Counted from the first letter of the stretch, positions 51,224 to 61,458 are shown. The stretch is DNA of 64,000 bases from Allobosea sp. Root483D1 (GCF_001429505.1 NZ_LMJW01000011.1:406344-470343), one strand, 5' to 3'. The notes: generated from the sequence alone by a model not told the origin. Made by a program: numbers and translations.

Positions 51224-52077
51224 CCCAGGGCCTTGCGGGCGCGCGTCTCGACCATGCGGTTATAGGCCAGCATGATTGCGAGGTTTGCGGCGAGGACGAT
51301 GATTGCGATGGTCGCGCCGAGCGGCCAGTTCAGCTCGTGCATGTACTCGTCGTAGACCAGCGTCGCCGCCATCTTGAGCCGGCGCCCGCCGAGCAGGCCT
51401 GGAATGGCGAAGGCCGAGGCCGAGAGGCCGAAGACGATCAGGCTGCCCGAGAGCATGCCGAGCGAGACTTGCGGCAGCACGACCCGGCGCAAGGCGGTGG
51501 CATGTGAGGCGCCGAGGCTCCAGGCGGCGGCCTCGACCATCGGATCGAGCTTCTGCAGCGCGGTCCAGACCGGGATCACCATGAAGGGCAGCATGACGTG
51601 GACGAGGGCGATGACGATCGCGGTCTCGGTGTAGAGCAGGCGCACGCTCTCGAAGCCGAGGCCCTGAAGCGCCTGGTTCACGAGGCCGGTCGAGCCGAGC
51701 AGCATGCTCCAGCCGAAGGCGCGAACGACGACCGAGACGAGCAGCGGCCCGATGATCACCAGGAGGAAGACCGAGCGCCAGGGATCGCGCATCCGCGACA
51801 GGATATAGGCCTCGGGCGCACCGATGACGGCGCAGATCAGCGTGGTCAGCGCGGCGAGCCGGAGCGTGCGCCAGAAGATGCCGAGATAGTACTCGTCCGA
51901 GAACACGGCCGCGTAATGGGCGAGGGTGAACTCGTTCTTGATGCCGGTGGCGTGGTCGTAGACGTGGAAGGAGAGGATCAGCGTCAGCCCGAGCGGCAGG
52001 ATGATCAGCCCGAGGAAGAGCAGTGCGCCTGGCCCGGCGAGCCAGAACGGTGTCGCCGCGGAGCGCCCGACGCTCAT
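51220..52077 (-). CDS. ABC transporter permease, PotB-like
   Basis: A 285-residue permease with six helices and the EAA motif (EAAAWSLGASHATALRRVVLP). It carries PFMVIPVWTALQKLDP as a typical PotB segment. It overlaps both the ATPase gene upstream and the second permease downstream by four bases each. Confidence 0.92.
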   Translation of the reverse strand: MSVGRSAATPFWLAGPGALLFLGLIILPLGLTLILSFHVYDHATGIKNEFTLAHYAAVFSDEYYLGIFWRTLRLAALTTLICAVIGAPEAYILSRMRDPWRSVFLLVIIGPLLVSVVVRAFGWSMLLGSTGLVNQALQGLGFESVRLLYTETAIVIALVHVMLPFMVIPVWTALQKLDPMVEAAAWSLGASHATALRRVVLPQVSLGMLSGSLIVFGLSASAFAIPGLLGGRRLKMAATLVYDEYMHELNWPLGATIAIIVLAANLAIMLAYNRMVETRARKALG

Positions 52078-53129
52078 GCCGCCGCTCCCTGCGAAATCTG
52101 TTCGATGCGCTGGCTGGTGGGAGCCCAGTCGAGCGCGACCTTCGCTCCCTCGCGGGCCGGCTCATCGCCATCGTTCGGGGCCGAGACCAGGATCGCGCCG
52201 GCCGGCGTCTCGACCGTGAACAGCCAGGCGCTGCCGAGGAAGAAGCGGTTGGCGATAGTGCCGTCGAGCCGGCCCTGGCCAGGCGCCTTCAGCTCGATCT
52301 TCTCCGGTCGGACGGAGAGCGCGATCGCCTGTCCTTCGACGAAGCCGCTCGCTTCGGAGGGGAAGGCGATGCCGGCAATCTCTGCCGCGCCCTTGCGCCA
52401 GGTGCCTTCCAGCCGGTTCATCTTGCCGACGAAGGTGGAGATGAACGGCGTCGCCGGGTTCTCGTAGAGCTTGTAGGGCGCGTCGACCTGCGTCATCCGG
52501 CCCTGCTCCATCACGACGACGCGGTCGCTGATCGAGAGCGCCTCGGCCTGGTCGTGCGTCACCATGATCGTGGTTGTGCCGACGCGCTGCTGGATGCGGC
52601 GGAGTTCGAACTGCATCTCCTCGCGCAGCTTGGCATCGAGATTGGAGAGCGGCTCGTCGAGCAGCAGCACCGGCGGCTGGATCACGAGGGCGCGGGCGAT
52701 GGCGACGCGCTGGCGCTGGCCGCCGGAAAGCTGGCGCGGATAGCGCTCAGCGAATGAGGCGAGATGGACGAGGCCGAGCATCGTCGCAACGCGCTCGTCG
52801 CGCTCCGCCTTGGCGATCTTGCGCATCTCCAGGCCGAAGGCGACGTTCTCTGCGACGGTCATGTGGGGAAAGAGCGCGTAGCTCTGGAAGACGATGCCGA
52901 GGCCGCGCTTGTTCGGCTTCTCGCGGGTGATGTCGCGGCCATCGAGCGTGATCGTGCCGGTGGTCGGCTCGATCAGACCGGCGATCATCTGCAGCGTCGT
53001 GGTCTTGCCGCAGCCCGAGGGGCCGAGCAGCGAGACGAACTCGCCCTTGGCGACGCTGAGGTCGATGTCGCGCGCGGCGGCAAAGTCGCCATAGACCTTG
53101 CTCAGCTTCTCCAGCGTCAGAAAGCCCAT
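52074..53129 (-). CDS. ABC transporter ATP-binding protein, PotA/FbpC-like
   Basis: A 351-residue ATPase with Walker A GPSGCGKTT, signature LSGGQRQR, Walker B VLLLDEPLSNLD, the switch His in VTHDQAEAL and a C-terminal TOBE domain. First gene of the seven-gene leftward operon, next to the IclR operator region. It energises the two permeases downstream. Confidence 0.94.
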   Translation of the reverse strand: MGFLTLEKLSKVYGDFAAARDIDLSVAKGEFVSLLGPSGCGKTTTLQMIAGLIEPTTGTITLDGRDITREKPNKRGLGIVFQSYALFPHMTVAENVAFGLEMRKIAKAERDERVATMLGLVHLASFAERYPRQLSGGQRQRVAIARALVIQPPVLLLDEPLSNLDAKLREEMQFELRRIQQRVGTTTIMVTHDQAEALSISDRVVVMEQGRMTQVDAPYKLYENPATPFISTFVGKMNRLEGTWRKGAAEIAGIAFPSEASGFVEGQAIALSVRPEKIELKAPGQGRLDGTIANRFFLGSAWLFTVETPAGAILVSAPNDGDEPAREGAKVALDWAPTSQRIEQISQGAAA

Positions 53130-53223
53130 GACCTCTCCCGCCTGACCTGCCCCGCCCGCTCATCGGGGTCTCTTGCCTTATGCGGGGGAGGAAGCGGCAG
53201 GAGTGGAACTTCGTCAACGAAGA

Positions 53224-53270
53224 ATTCCGTATGAGAGAATTTTAATCCATATAATTCCGTTATATGAAAT
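53224..53270. promoter_or_regulatory. Two directly repeated IclR-type boxes
   Basis: ATTCCGTATGAGAGAAT (53224-53240) and ATTCCGTTATATGAAAT (53254-53270) are 17-base near-dyads whose starts are 30 bases apart, close to three helical turns. They lie in the AT-rich gap between the IclR gene and the transporter-oxidase operon. The sites are the probable operator of that IclR protein. Confidence 0.65.
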
Positions 53271-53308
53271 TTATTGCGACTACTTGCCTAAGTGATTAAC
53301 GTAGATGG

Positions 53309-54118
53309 ATGTCTGATTCTGCCGAGCCTCTCTCCAGCCTGCGCCGTGCTCTCGGCCTGCTGCGCCGTGTCGGAGCGGCCGACGCCGGGGGTATCCGCCT
53401 CAAGGACCTCGCCGAGCAGGCTGGCTGCAGCCAGCCGACGGCGCATCGCGCGCTGCAGGACTTTGCCGCCGAGGGCTTCGTCGAGCAGACCGGCAAGCGC
53501 TACCGGCTGGCGCTCGACTTCTTCGTGCTGGCGGCGCGCGCCGGCCATGCCGACGGCCTGCGCGACCTCGCCAAGCCGGTGCTGCTGCGCCTCTCGGCGA
53601 CGCTGACCGACACGATCTTCCTGCTCGTCCGCAACGGCTACGACGCTGTCTGCCTCGACCGGATCGAGGGGCCGTTCCCGATCCGCTCTTTCACCGGCGA
53701 TATCGGCGGCAAGGTGCCGCTCGGACTGGGGCAGGGGAGTCTCGCCATCCTCGCCCATCTGCCCGAGGCTGAGCGCGAGGCGGTGATCCGCTTCAACGTG
53801 CCGCGCCTGCTCGATCGCGGCTTCCTCGACGAGGCGGCGCTGCGGGTCGCGCTGCAAGCTGCGCGGGCACAAGGCTGGGTCAATCTCAATACCGGGCTGA
53901 TCCCGGGCATGGCGGGCCTCGGCGTGCCGGTTTTCGATGCGCAGGGGCGCGCCGTTGCGGCGCTCAGCGTCGGCACCCTGGCGGATCGGCTGCGTCCCGA
54001 GCGCCTGCCCGGCGTCGTCGCAATCCTCAGAGCGGAGGCTGCGACGCTGGGCGCCATGCTCAACCCGTTCGACACGGCCCTGCGTCATCCCTCGCGCAGC
54101 CTGAGCTCGCTGTCATGA
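53309..54118 (+). CDS. IclR family transcriptional regulator
   Basis: A 269-residue regulator with an N-terminal winged HTH (LKDLAEQAGCSQPTAHRALQDFAAEGFVEQ split across the domain) and an effector domain (IFLLVRNGYDAVCLDRIEG, KVPLGLGQGSLAILAHL, GLGVPVFDAQGRAVAALSV). It faces the opine-type oxidase/ABC operon across paired 17-base boxes and most likely controls it. Its stop overlaps a truncated kinase reading frame (ATGA). Confidence 0.92.
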   Translation: MSDSAEPLSSLRRALGLLRRVGAADAGGIRLKDLAEQAGCSQPTAHRALQDFAAEGFVEQTGKRYRLALDFFVLAARAGHADGLRDLAKPVLLRLSATLTDTIFLLVRNGYDAVCLDRIEGPFPIRSFTGDIGGKVPLGLGQGSLAILAHLPEAEREAVIRFNVPRLLDRGFLDEAALRVALQAARAQGWVNLNTGLIPGMAGLGVPVFDAQGRAVAALSVGTLADRLRPERLPGVVAILRAEAATLGAMLNPFDTALRHPSRSLSSLS

Positions 54119-54252
54119 TCCTGGTCTGTGGCGAGGCGCTGGTCGATCTCTTCCTCGATCCGCCCGACGACACCGAGACGGCCGGGCGCGCCGATGCGGG
54201 ACCAATGCCAAAAGCGGTAGAGGTCGAGAGGGAACTCGCCCGTTCGGGCTGA
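54115..54252 (+). pseudogene. Truncated PfkB-type carbohydrate kinase (N-terminus only)
   Basis: A 45-codon frame beginning MILVCGEALVDLFLDP, the classic N-terminus of PfkB/ribokinase-type fructokinases, and then losing all resemblance before a stop. Normal members are about 300 residues. The ATG overlaps the IclR stop, so the intact ancestor was probably translationally coupled to it. The remainder appears deleted between here and pgi, about 110 bases on. Confidence 0.6.
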
Positions 54253-54362
54253 CGATCCCCCTTTTGCATGGCAGCTCCGTCCGCTCGCCGCCGTGACCTT
54301 GCCGCTATCGATATGCTACCTCGGCTTGCCGCTGCGGCGGCCGATCGCAATCGCCATGGAGA

Positions 54363-55991
54363 ATGATCGTGCTGGAGAAGGCCTGGGCGGATCTTGCCGC
54401 GCATCGCACCCGAACCGTCTCGCAGCATCTGCGCGAGCTCTTCGCGGCCGACAACAAGCGCTTTGCCAGCTTCTCGGCCCGGCTCGACGACCTCTTGCTC
54501 GATTATTCCAAGACGGCGGTGACGCCTGAGACGGTGGCGCTGCTGCTGGCGCTTGCCGAGGCGGCAGATGTCGGAGCCAAGCGCGACGCGATGTTCGCGG
54601 GCGAGCCGATCAACACGACGGAAGGCCGCGCCGTGCTGCACACGGCGCTGCGCAACCAGTCCGGCCGACCGGTCAAGGTCGATGGCGTCGACGTCATGCC
54701 TGAGGTGAACGCGGTCCTGGAGCGGATGTCCGCTTTCGCCGATGGCATTCGCAGCGGAACGATCGCGGCGGCCGATGGCGGGCGCTTCAGCGATGTCGTC
54801 AATATCGGCATCGGCGGTTCCGATCTCGGCCCGGTGATGGCGACGCTGGCGCTGGCGCCCTATCATGACGGGCCGCGTCTGCATTACGTCTCCAATGTCG
54901 ACGGCGCCCATATCGCCGACACCCTGGCGAAGCTCGACCCGGCCCGGACGCTGGTGATCGTGGCCTCGAAGACCTTCACCACGATCGAGACCATGACCAA
55001 TGCCGCGACGGCGCGGCGCTGGATCGCGGGGGCGTGTGGCGAGGCGGCGGTGGCCAAGCACTTCGCCGCGGTCTCGACCGCGCTCGACAAGGTCGCCGCC
55101 TTCGGCATCCAGCCCGACCGGATTTTCGGCTTCTGGGACTGGGTCGGCGGCCGCTATTCGGTCTGGTCGGCGATCGGCCTGCCGGTGATGATCGCGATCG
55201 GACCCGAGGACTTCCGTGCCTTCCTCGCCGGTGGCCATGCGATGGACGAGCATTTCCGAAACGCGCCGCTGGCTAAGAACCTGCCAGTGCTGTTTGCCCT
55301 GATCGGACTCTGGCATCGCGAGAGCTGCGGCTATCCGGCCCGTGCCGTCCTGCCTTATGACCAGCGCCTGGCGCGACTGCCGGCCTATCTGCAGCAGCTC
55401 GACATGGAGTCGAACGGCAAGCGCGTGCACAAGGCGGGCGGGGCGGTGACGCGGCCGACCGGCCCGCTGGTCTGGGGCGAGCCCGGCACCAATGGCCAGC
55501 ACGCTTTCTTCCAGTTGCTGCACCAGGGCACCGACATCATCCCTTGCGAGTTCCTGGTCGCTGCCGAAGGGCACGAGCCGGAGCTCGCCCATCAGCATCG
55601 CCTGCTGCTCGCCAATTGCCTTGCCCAGAGCGAGGCGATGATGAAGGGCCGCACGCTGGAGGAGGCGAAGGCGCAGCTCGCCGAGCAGGGCCTGTCATCT
55701 GAGTCGGTCGAGCAGCTCGCGCCGCACAAGGTCTTCCCCGGCAACCGGCCGAGCGTGACCATCGCCTATCGCAAGCTCGATCCCTTCACGCTCGGGCGGC
55801 TCATCGCGCTCTACGAGCACCGCGTCTTCGTCGAGGCTGCCGTGTTCGACATCAACGCCTTCGACCAATGGGGCGTCGAGCTCGGCAAGGAGCTGGCAAC
55901 GGCGCTGCTGCCGGTGATCGAGGGCAAGGCGCCGGCGGATGCGCACGACGCCTCGACGGCGGGGCTGGCGCGCTATCTGACCGGACGGTAG
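54363..55991 (+). CDS. pgi: Glucose-6-phosphate isomerase
   Basis: A 542-residue enzyme interconverting glucose-6-phosphate and fructose-6-phosphate. Family signatures are [56 protein letters not shown], the active-site Glu in [12 protein letters not shown] and [15 protein letters not shown], with [11 protein letters not shown] near the end. The start is ATG at 54363 (MIVLEKAW). It is cytoplasmic and central to glycolysis and gluconeogenesis. Confidence 0.97.
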   Translation: MIVLEKAWADLAAHRTRTVSQHLRELFAADNKRFASFSARLDDLLLDYSKTAVTPETVALLLALAEAADVGAKRDAMFAGEPINTTEGRAVLHTALRNQSGRPVKVDGVDVMPEVNAVLERMSAFADGIRSGTIAAADGGRFSDVVNIGIGGSDLGPVMATLALAPYHDGPRLHYVSNVDGAHIADTLAKLDPARTLVIVASKTFTTIETMTNAATARRWIAGACGEAAVAKHFAAVSTALDKVAAFGIQPDRIFGFWDWVGGRYSVWSAIGLPVMIAIGPEDFRAFLAGGHAMDEHFRNAPLAKNLPVLFALIGLWHRESCGYPARAVLPYDQRLARLPAYLQQLDMESNGKRVHKAGGAVTRPTGPLVWGEPGTNGQHAFFQLLHQGTDIIPCEFLVAAEGHEPELAHQHRLLLANCLAQSEAMMKGRTLEEAKAQLAEQGLSSESVEQLAPHKVFPGNRPSVTIAYRKLDPFTLGRLIALYEHRVFVEAAVFDINAFDQWGVELGKELATALLPVIEGKAPADAHDASTAGLARYLTGR

Positions 55992-55997
55992 GCCAGG

Positions 55998-56106
55998 CCG
56001 TCATTCTCGGGCGGAGCGCAGCGCAGACCCGAGAATCTCAGGACGCGATGGTGCCGACCGGAGCCTCCTCGAGCCTGAGATGCTCGGGTCAAGCCCCAGC
56101 ATGACG
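55998..56106. repeat. Paired-hairpin intergenic repeat, copy C
   Basis: Hairpin 1 is TTCTCGGG ... CCCGAGAA around GCGGAGCGCAGCGCAGA. Hairpin 2 is ATGCTCGGG-tcaag-CCCCAGCAT, with one mismatch. It has the same orientation and layout as copy A (40350-40459). It sits between the ends of convergent pgi and the NADH dehydrogenase gene. Confidence 0.8.
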
Positions 56107-56110
56107 CGCG

Positions 56111-57385
56111 TTAGGAACCGCCGCCCGGCTGCTTCACGTCACGCTGGGTGATCAGCCGGGCGCTGCGCTGGTCCCTGGCATGGATCCAGAGCCAGCTCAG
56201 CGCCACGCTGACGCGGTTGCGCACGCCGATCAGGAAGTAGATGTGGGCCAGGCCCCAAAGCCACCAGGCGAGCCAGCCCTTCAGCTTCACCCGGCCGAAA
56301 TCGATGATGGCGACGCGCTTGCCGACGGTCGCGAGGCTGCCGGCATGGCTGTAGGCGAAGGGGCGCGGCGCCTTGTCGCCGGCGAGCCGCCGCTTGATCG
56401 TCGCCGCGACATGGCGCCCCTGCTGCTTGGCGGCGGGCGCGATGCCGGGAACCGGCTTGCCGTCCTGGTCCATCACGCTCGCCGTGTCGCCGACCACGAA
56501 GATCTCCGGATGGCCGGGCGCTGTCAGATCGGTTTCGACCTCAACGCGGCCGGCGCGGTCGACCGGCGCACCGAGCCAGGCGCCTGCCGGCGAGGCGCGC
56601 ACGCCGGCCGCCCAGATCACTGTCGCGGCCGGCAACTCCTCCGGCCCGATCGAGACGCCCTTGCTGCTGCAAGCGGTGACCGGCGCGCCTGTGCGGATAT
56701 CGACGCCGATGCGCTGCAAGGCGTCATGAGCATAGCGTGAGAGCTCTTCGGCAAAGCCGGGCAGGATGCGCGGACCGGCTTCGACCAGCACGACCCTCGT
56801 CTCGCGCGTGTCGATCCGGCGGAAATCCTCGGGCAGGGTGGCGTGCGCCAGTTCTGCGATCGTGCCGGCGAGCTCGACGCCGGTCGGGCCGGCGCCGATG
56901 ACGACGAAGGTCAGGAGCGCGGCCCGTCGCTCGGCGTCGCTTTCCGCTTCGGCCTGCTCGAAGGCGAGCAGGATGCGGCGACGGACCGTGGTCGCGTCTT
57001 CGAGGGTCTTCAGGCCCGGCGCATAGGGCTCCCAGTCGTCATGGCCGAAATAGGCGTGGGTCGCGCCGGTGGCGACGACGAGCGTGTCGTAGCGCAGCGT
57101 CTCGCCGGTCGAGAGCGTCACTTCACGCAGGGCCGTGTCGATACCGGTGACCTCGGCCAGCAACGTGGTGACATCGCTGCGGCGCCGGAACAGATGGCGG
57201 ATCGGCCAGGCGATCTCGGAGGTCGCGAGCGAGGCGGTGGCGACCTGATAAAGCAGCGGCTGGAAGAGGTGGTGGTTGCGGCGATCGACGATGGTAATGC
57301 GCACATCCCCACCCGCCAGGCGGTGCACAGTCTCGAGGCCGGCGAAGCCACCACCGATCACAACGACATGATGCGGTTCGCTCAT
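56111..57385 (-). CDS. Type II NADH dehydrogenase (NDH-2-like FAD oxidoreductase)
   Basis: A 424-residue flavoprotein. The FAD-binding VVVIGGGFAGLETVHRL and NAD-binding FVVIGAGPTGVELAGTIAEL are both present, with the ATGATHAYFGHD segment, the VIWAAGVRASPAGAWL motif and KQQGRHVAATI near the quinone region. The C-terminal amphipathic/hydrophobic segment (WLAWWLWGLAHIYFLIGV) anchors it to the membrane. It passes electrons from NADH to quinone without pumping protons. Confidence 0.92.
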   Translation of the reverse strand: MSEPHHVVVIGGGFAGLETVHRLAGGDVRITIVDRRNHHLFQPLLYQVATASLATSEIAWPIRHLFRRRSDVTTLLAEVTGIDTALREVTLSTGETLRYDTLVVATGATHAYFGHDDWEPYAPGLKTLEDATTVRRRILLAFEQAEAESDAERRAALLTFVVIGAGPTGVELAGTIAELAHATLPEDFRRIDTRETRVVLVEAGPRILPGFAEELSRYAHDALQRIGVDIRTGAPVTACSSKGVSIGPEELPAATVIWAAGVRASPAGAWLGAPVDRAGRVEVETDLTAPGHPEIFVVGDTASVMDQDGKPVPGIAPAAKQQGRHVAATIKRRLAGDKAPRPFAYSHAGSLATVGKRVAIIDFGRVKLKGWLAWWLWGLAHIYFLIGVRNRVSVALSWLWIHARDQRSARLITQRDVKQPGGGS

Positions 57386-57473
57386 TGATCATCCCTCGCC
57401 TCGGCAGAACGAGAGCCTGTGTAGCATGGCCGCAGGACCGGGGCTGTAGCCGGTCCTTCAGCACCTACCTGCT

Positions 57474-57854
57474 TCAGGGCACCCAACGCCGCGACTGCTC
57501 GGCGCGGTCGTCATAGCTTGCCTCGAAGATCGGCGCGGCGAGGGTGGCGCGGACCTTGAGGATGCCGCTCCCGATATTGCGGAAGCCGTGCCGGGCGCCG
57601 GCCGGGATGAGCACCGACTGGTTGGCGCGCAGGATCAGGCTCTCGCCGCGCAAGGTGATCTCGGCCTCGCCCGCCATCACCTCCAGCACTTCTTCAACTG
57701 CGTGGAGATGGATAGGGGCGCCGAGGCCGGGATCGCAGAACTGCTCGAAGATGCAGAGCTGGGCGGAGCGCACCAGCGCCGAGACCCGCATCAGCGTCAT
57801 CACGCCTTCCCGCCATTGCTCGAGCGGCTGCGTCTCGTGGTCGAGCAGGTTCAT
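57474..57854 (-). CDS. Cupin domain protein
   Basis: A 126-residue single-domain cupin. Motif 1 is approximated by GAPIHLHAVEEVLEVMAGEAEI and motif 2 by PAGARHGFRNIGSG, with histidines and a glutamate that can hold a metal. It may bind or isomerise a sugar or related ligand. Its start overlaps the LacI-type regulator stop (ATGA), so the two form an operon. Confidence 0.85.
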   Translation of the reverse strand: MNLLDHETQPLEQWREGVMTLMRVSALVRSAQLCIFEQFCDPGLGAPIHLHAVEEVLEVMAGEAEITLRGESLILRANQSVLIPAGARHGFRNIGSGILKVRATLAAPIFEASYDDRAEQSRRWVP

Positions 57855-58888
57855 GCGCTCACCTTCTGCGCGAGCCCGGTCATCGGCGGCTCGTGTGGGA
57901 TCCGGACTTCCGATGTCGGCGCGCCGCTCCAGAGCGACTGCAACTGACTGACGACATGCCCGCCGAAGCTCTCGTAGGGAATGCGGATCGAGGTCAGCCA
58001 GGGCGCGATCCAGTGGTTGATGGCGTTGCCGTCGACCCCGACCAGCGTGCAGCGCTGCGGGATCGGCACATCGTTCTCGACTGCGAGCCGGTAAGCGCCA
58101 TAGGCGATCAGGTCACTGACGCAGAGGGCGCCTTCCGGCCAGCCGCCGTCCTGCATGAGCGCGCGGGCAGCGGCGTAGCCGATCTCGATATGCGAGAGAC
58201 CGGGTCCGCTGGCGCGCCGGATGGCATCGGCCGGCACGCCGCGCGCGACGAGACGGTCGACGAAGCCATCGGCCCGCTCCGATGTGCTCGAAATGTTCTG
58301 CGCCGCCATCAGCACGGCTGGGCGCTCGATTCCCCGCGCCAGCATGAAATCGGCGGCGTCGGCCCCGGCGGCGCGGTTGTCGATGCCGACATAGGCGCCG
58401 CCGCCGAGCGGATTGTGGCGCGCGACGAAGACCATGGGATCGCCGCGCAGCAACGTCTCCTCGAGGCCGCGGCTGCGCACCGCGCTGACCATGACATAGC
58501 CGGCTACGAACTGCTCGCGCATCGCCTGGAGGTAGTCGTCCTGCAATTCGGCGCGGTCATGCGTGTCGCAGAGGATCATGACGTAGCCGGCAGCGCGCAG
58601 CGCCGCTTCGGTCGAGACCGCGATCGCCGCCATGGCCGGATTGTCGAGATTGGGCGAGAGCATCGCCACGACCCGGCTGGCGCGCTGGCGCAACGCCCGT
58701 CCGACTGGGTTCGGCCGATAGCCCAGCCGCGCGATCGCCTCCTCGACGCGCGCCACCGTCTCGGGCGAGGCCCGTCCGCTCGCGCCGTTGACGATGCGTG
58801 ACACCGTCGAGATCGAGACGCCGGTGTCGTGCGCGACAGTGGTGAGCGAGACCGAACCCTGCTGTGCCGTTGCGGCCCTGGCCTTCAT
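57851..58888 (-). CDS. LacI family transcriptional regulator
   Basis: A 345-residue repressor. The HTH (LTTVAHDTGVSISTVSRIVNGAS) and hinge (PNPVGRALRQRASRVVAML) precede the periplasmic-binding-like effector domain ending in the sugar-contact region (TLVGVDGNAINHWIAPWLTSIRIP). The start is MKARAAT at 58888. It is divergent from the sugar ABC operon, whose promoter carries a perfect 18-base palindrome (59076-59093), and most likely represses it until a sugar binds. Confidence 0.93.
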   Translation of the reverse strand: MKARAATAQQGSVSLTTVAHDTGVSISTVSRIVNGASGRASPETVARVEEAIARLGYRPNPVGRALRQRASRVVAMLSPNLDNPAMAAIAVSTEAALRAAGYVMILCDTHDRAELQDDYLQAMREQFVAGYVMVSAVRSRGLEETLLRGDPMVFVARHNPLGGGAYVGIDNRAAGADAADFMLARGIERPAVLMAAQNISSTSERADGFVDRLVARGVPADAIRRASGPGLSHIEIGYAAARALMQDGGWPEGALCVSDLIAYGAYRLAVENDVPIPQRCTLVGVDGNAINHWIAPWLTSIRIPYESFGGHVVSQLQSLWSGAPTSEVRIPHEPPMTGLAQKVSA

Positions 58889-58924
58889 CGCGCTCCATCC
58901 CCGATTCTGCGCCCGGAGCACGCG

Positions 58925-58953
58925 CCATTCAGATCGCTCGGCGATCTGAATGG
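58925..58953. repeat. Perfect hairpin, 13-base stem
   Basis: CCATTCAGATCGC - TCG - GCGATCTGAATGG. It lies in the LacI/ABC divergent region, upstream of both genes, so it is not a terminator of either. Confidence 0.75.
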
Positions 58954-58990
58954 ACTACGCGTTCTCCCTCCAAAGTGGGAGACGGATTCA

Positions 58991-59017
58991 CCGATCAGGT
59001 TGGGACAACCTGATCGG
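58991..59017. repeat. Perfect hairpin, 11-base stem
   Basis: CCGATCAGGTT - GGGAC - AACCTGATCGG. It lies 38 bases from the previous hairpin and 59 bases upstream of the LacI operator. Confidence 0.75.
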
Positions 59018-59066
59018 ATCCGGCTCCTGCGAACCGGCTCCAAAGAGATGCCGGCTCATCTCGGGA

Positions 59067-59096
59067 TTGACAAGCTAGGCAAACGTTTGCCTAAAT
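59067..59096 (+). promoter_or_regulatory. Promoter with LacI operator for the sugar ABC operon
   Basis: A -35 like TTGACA (59067-59072) and a -10 like CTAAAT (59091-59096) with an 18-base spacer. The perfect palindrome TAGGCAAACGTTTGCCTA (59076-59093), centred on CG as in LacI/GalR-family operators, fills the spacer, so repressor binding would block RNA polymerase. Confidence 0.75.
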
Positions 59097-59146
59097 GAAA
59101 GTCAAGGCGCCCCGGGAGGCGTCGGTTCAAGCGGGATGGAACGCTC

Positions 59147-60424
<1,278 letters not shown>

Positions 60425-60429
60425 GGCTT

Positions 60430-61458
60430 ATGGCCTCCGACGCTCCGATCCCGGCGGCGCAGCTGGAACGCGCCGGCGCAGCGAGCCTCTTCGCTGCGCC
60501 GCTCGCGGCCCTGATGCGGCTGATCGACTGGCCGATGCAGGTTCTGCAGCGGCTGATCGGCGAGCGGCGGATGGCCTATGTCTTCCTGCTGCCCAATCTC
60601 GTTTTCTTCTCGCTCTTCGTCTTCCTGCCGCTCATCATCAACTTCGTCTTCTCGGTGACGGGCGGGGCGGGGCTGTTCCCATCCGAGCGGCCCTATGTCG
60701 GGGCGCAGCAATACGCCTATCTCTTCGATTGCGGCTCCTTCCTCGATCCGTCCTCCTGTCGCGAGGACCATTTCTGGCGCGGCGTTTCCAACACCGTTCG
60801 CTTCACCGTCTTCCAGGTCACCGCGATGGTGCTGTTCTCGCTGCTGACGGCGGTGGTGCTGAACATGAAGATCAGGGCGCGCGGCTTCTTCCGCGCCGTC
60901 TATTTCTTCCCGGTGCTGCTCTCGCCGGTGGTGGTGGCGCTGACCTGGAAGTGGATCCTGCAGCGCGACGGCCTGCTCAATGCCGCGATCACCTCGCTCG
61001 GCGGCGAGCGCATCCTGTTCCTGGTCGACCCGAGCTGGGCGATGTTCTGGATCGTCTTCGTCTCGATCTGGGCCCATATGGGCTTCTACACGCTGATCCT
61101 GCTCGCCGGCCTGCAGGCGATTCCCGCCGATCTCTATGAAGCTGCCGAGATGGACGCGACGCCGCGCTGGCGCGTGTTCTGGCGCATCACCCTGCCGCTG
61201 CTCTGGCCCAACATGATCGTCGTGATCGTGCTGGCGCTGATCCGCGGCGTGCAGACCTTCGACGAGGTCTTCGTCCTGACCGGCGGCGGCCCGGGCACCG
61301 CGACGCTGATGGTCGTGCACTACATCTATGAGACCGCCTTCGCCAACCAGGTCCAGAATTTCGGCCTGGCCGCGGCTGCCTCGGTCGTGCTCGGCGTCGT
61401 GCTGTTTGCGCTGACATTGGCCCAGCTCGCGGCGAGCCGCCGCAAGGGGGCAGCATGA
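60430..61458 (+). CDS. Sugar ABC transporter permease (MalF/UgpA-like)
   Basis: A 342-residue permease with a long N-terminal segment, six transmembrane helices and the EAA motif (YEAAEMDATPRWRVFWRITLPLL). It overlaps the second permease by four bases (ATGA). Confidence 0.93.
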   Translation: MASDAPIPAAQLERAGAASLFAAPLAALMRLIDWPMQVLQRLIGERRMAYVFLLPNLVFFSLFVFLPLIINFVFSVTGGAGLFPSERPYVGAQQYAYLFDCGSFLDPSSCREDHFWRGVSNTVRFTVFQVTAMVLFSLLTAVVLNMKIRARGFFRAVYFFPVLLSPVVVALTWKWILQRDGLLNAAITSLGGERILFLVDPSWAMFWIVFVSIWAHMGFYTLILLAGLQAIPADLYEAAEMDATPRWRVFWRITLPLLWPNMIVVIVLALIRGVQTFDEVFVLTGGGPGTATLMVVHYIYETAFANQVQNFGLAAAASVVLGVVLFALTLAQLAASRRKGAA

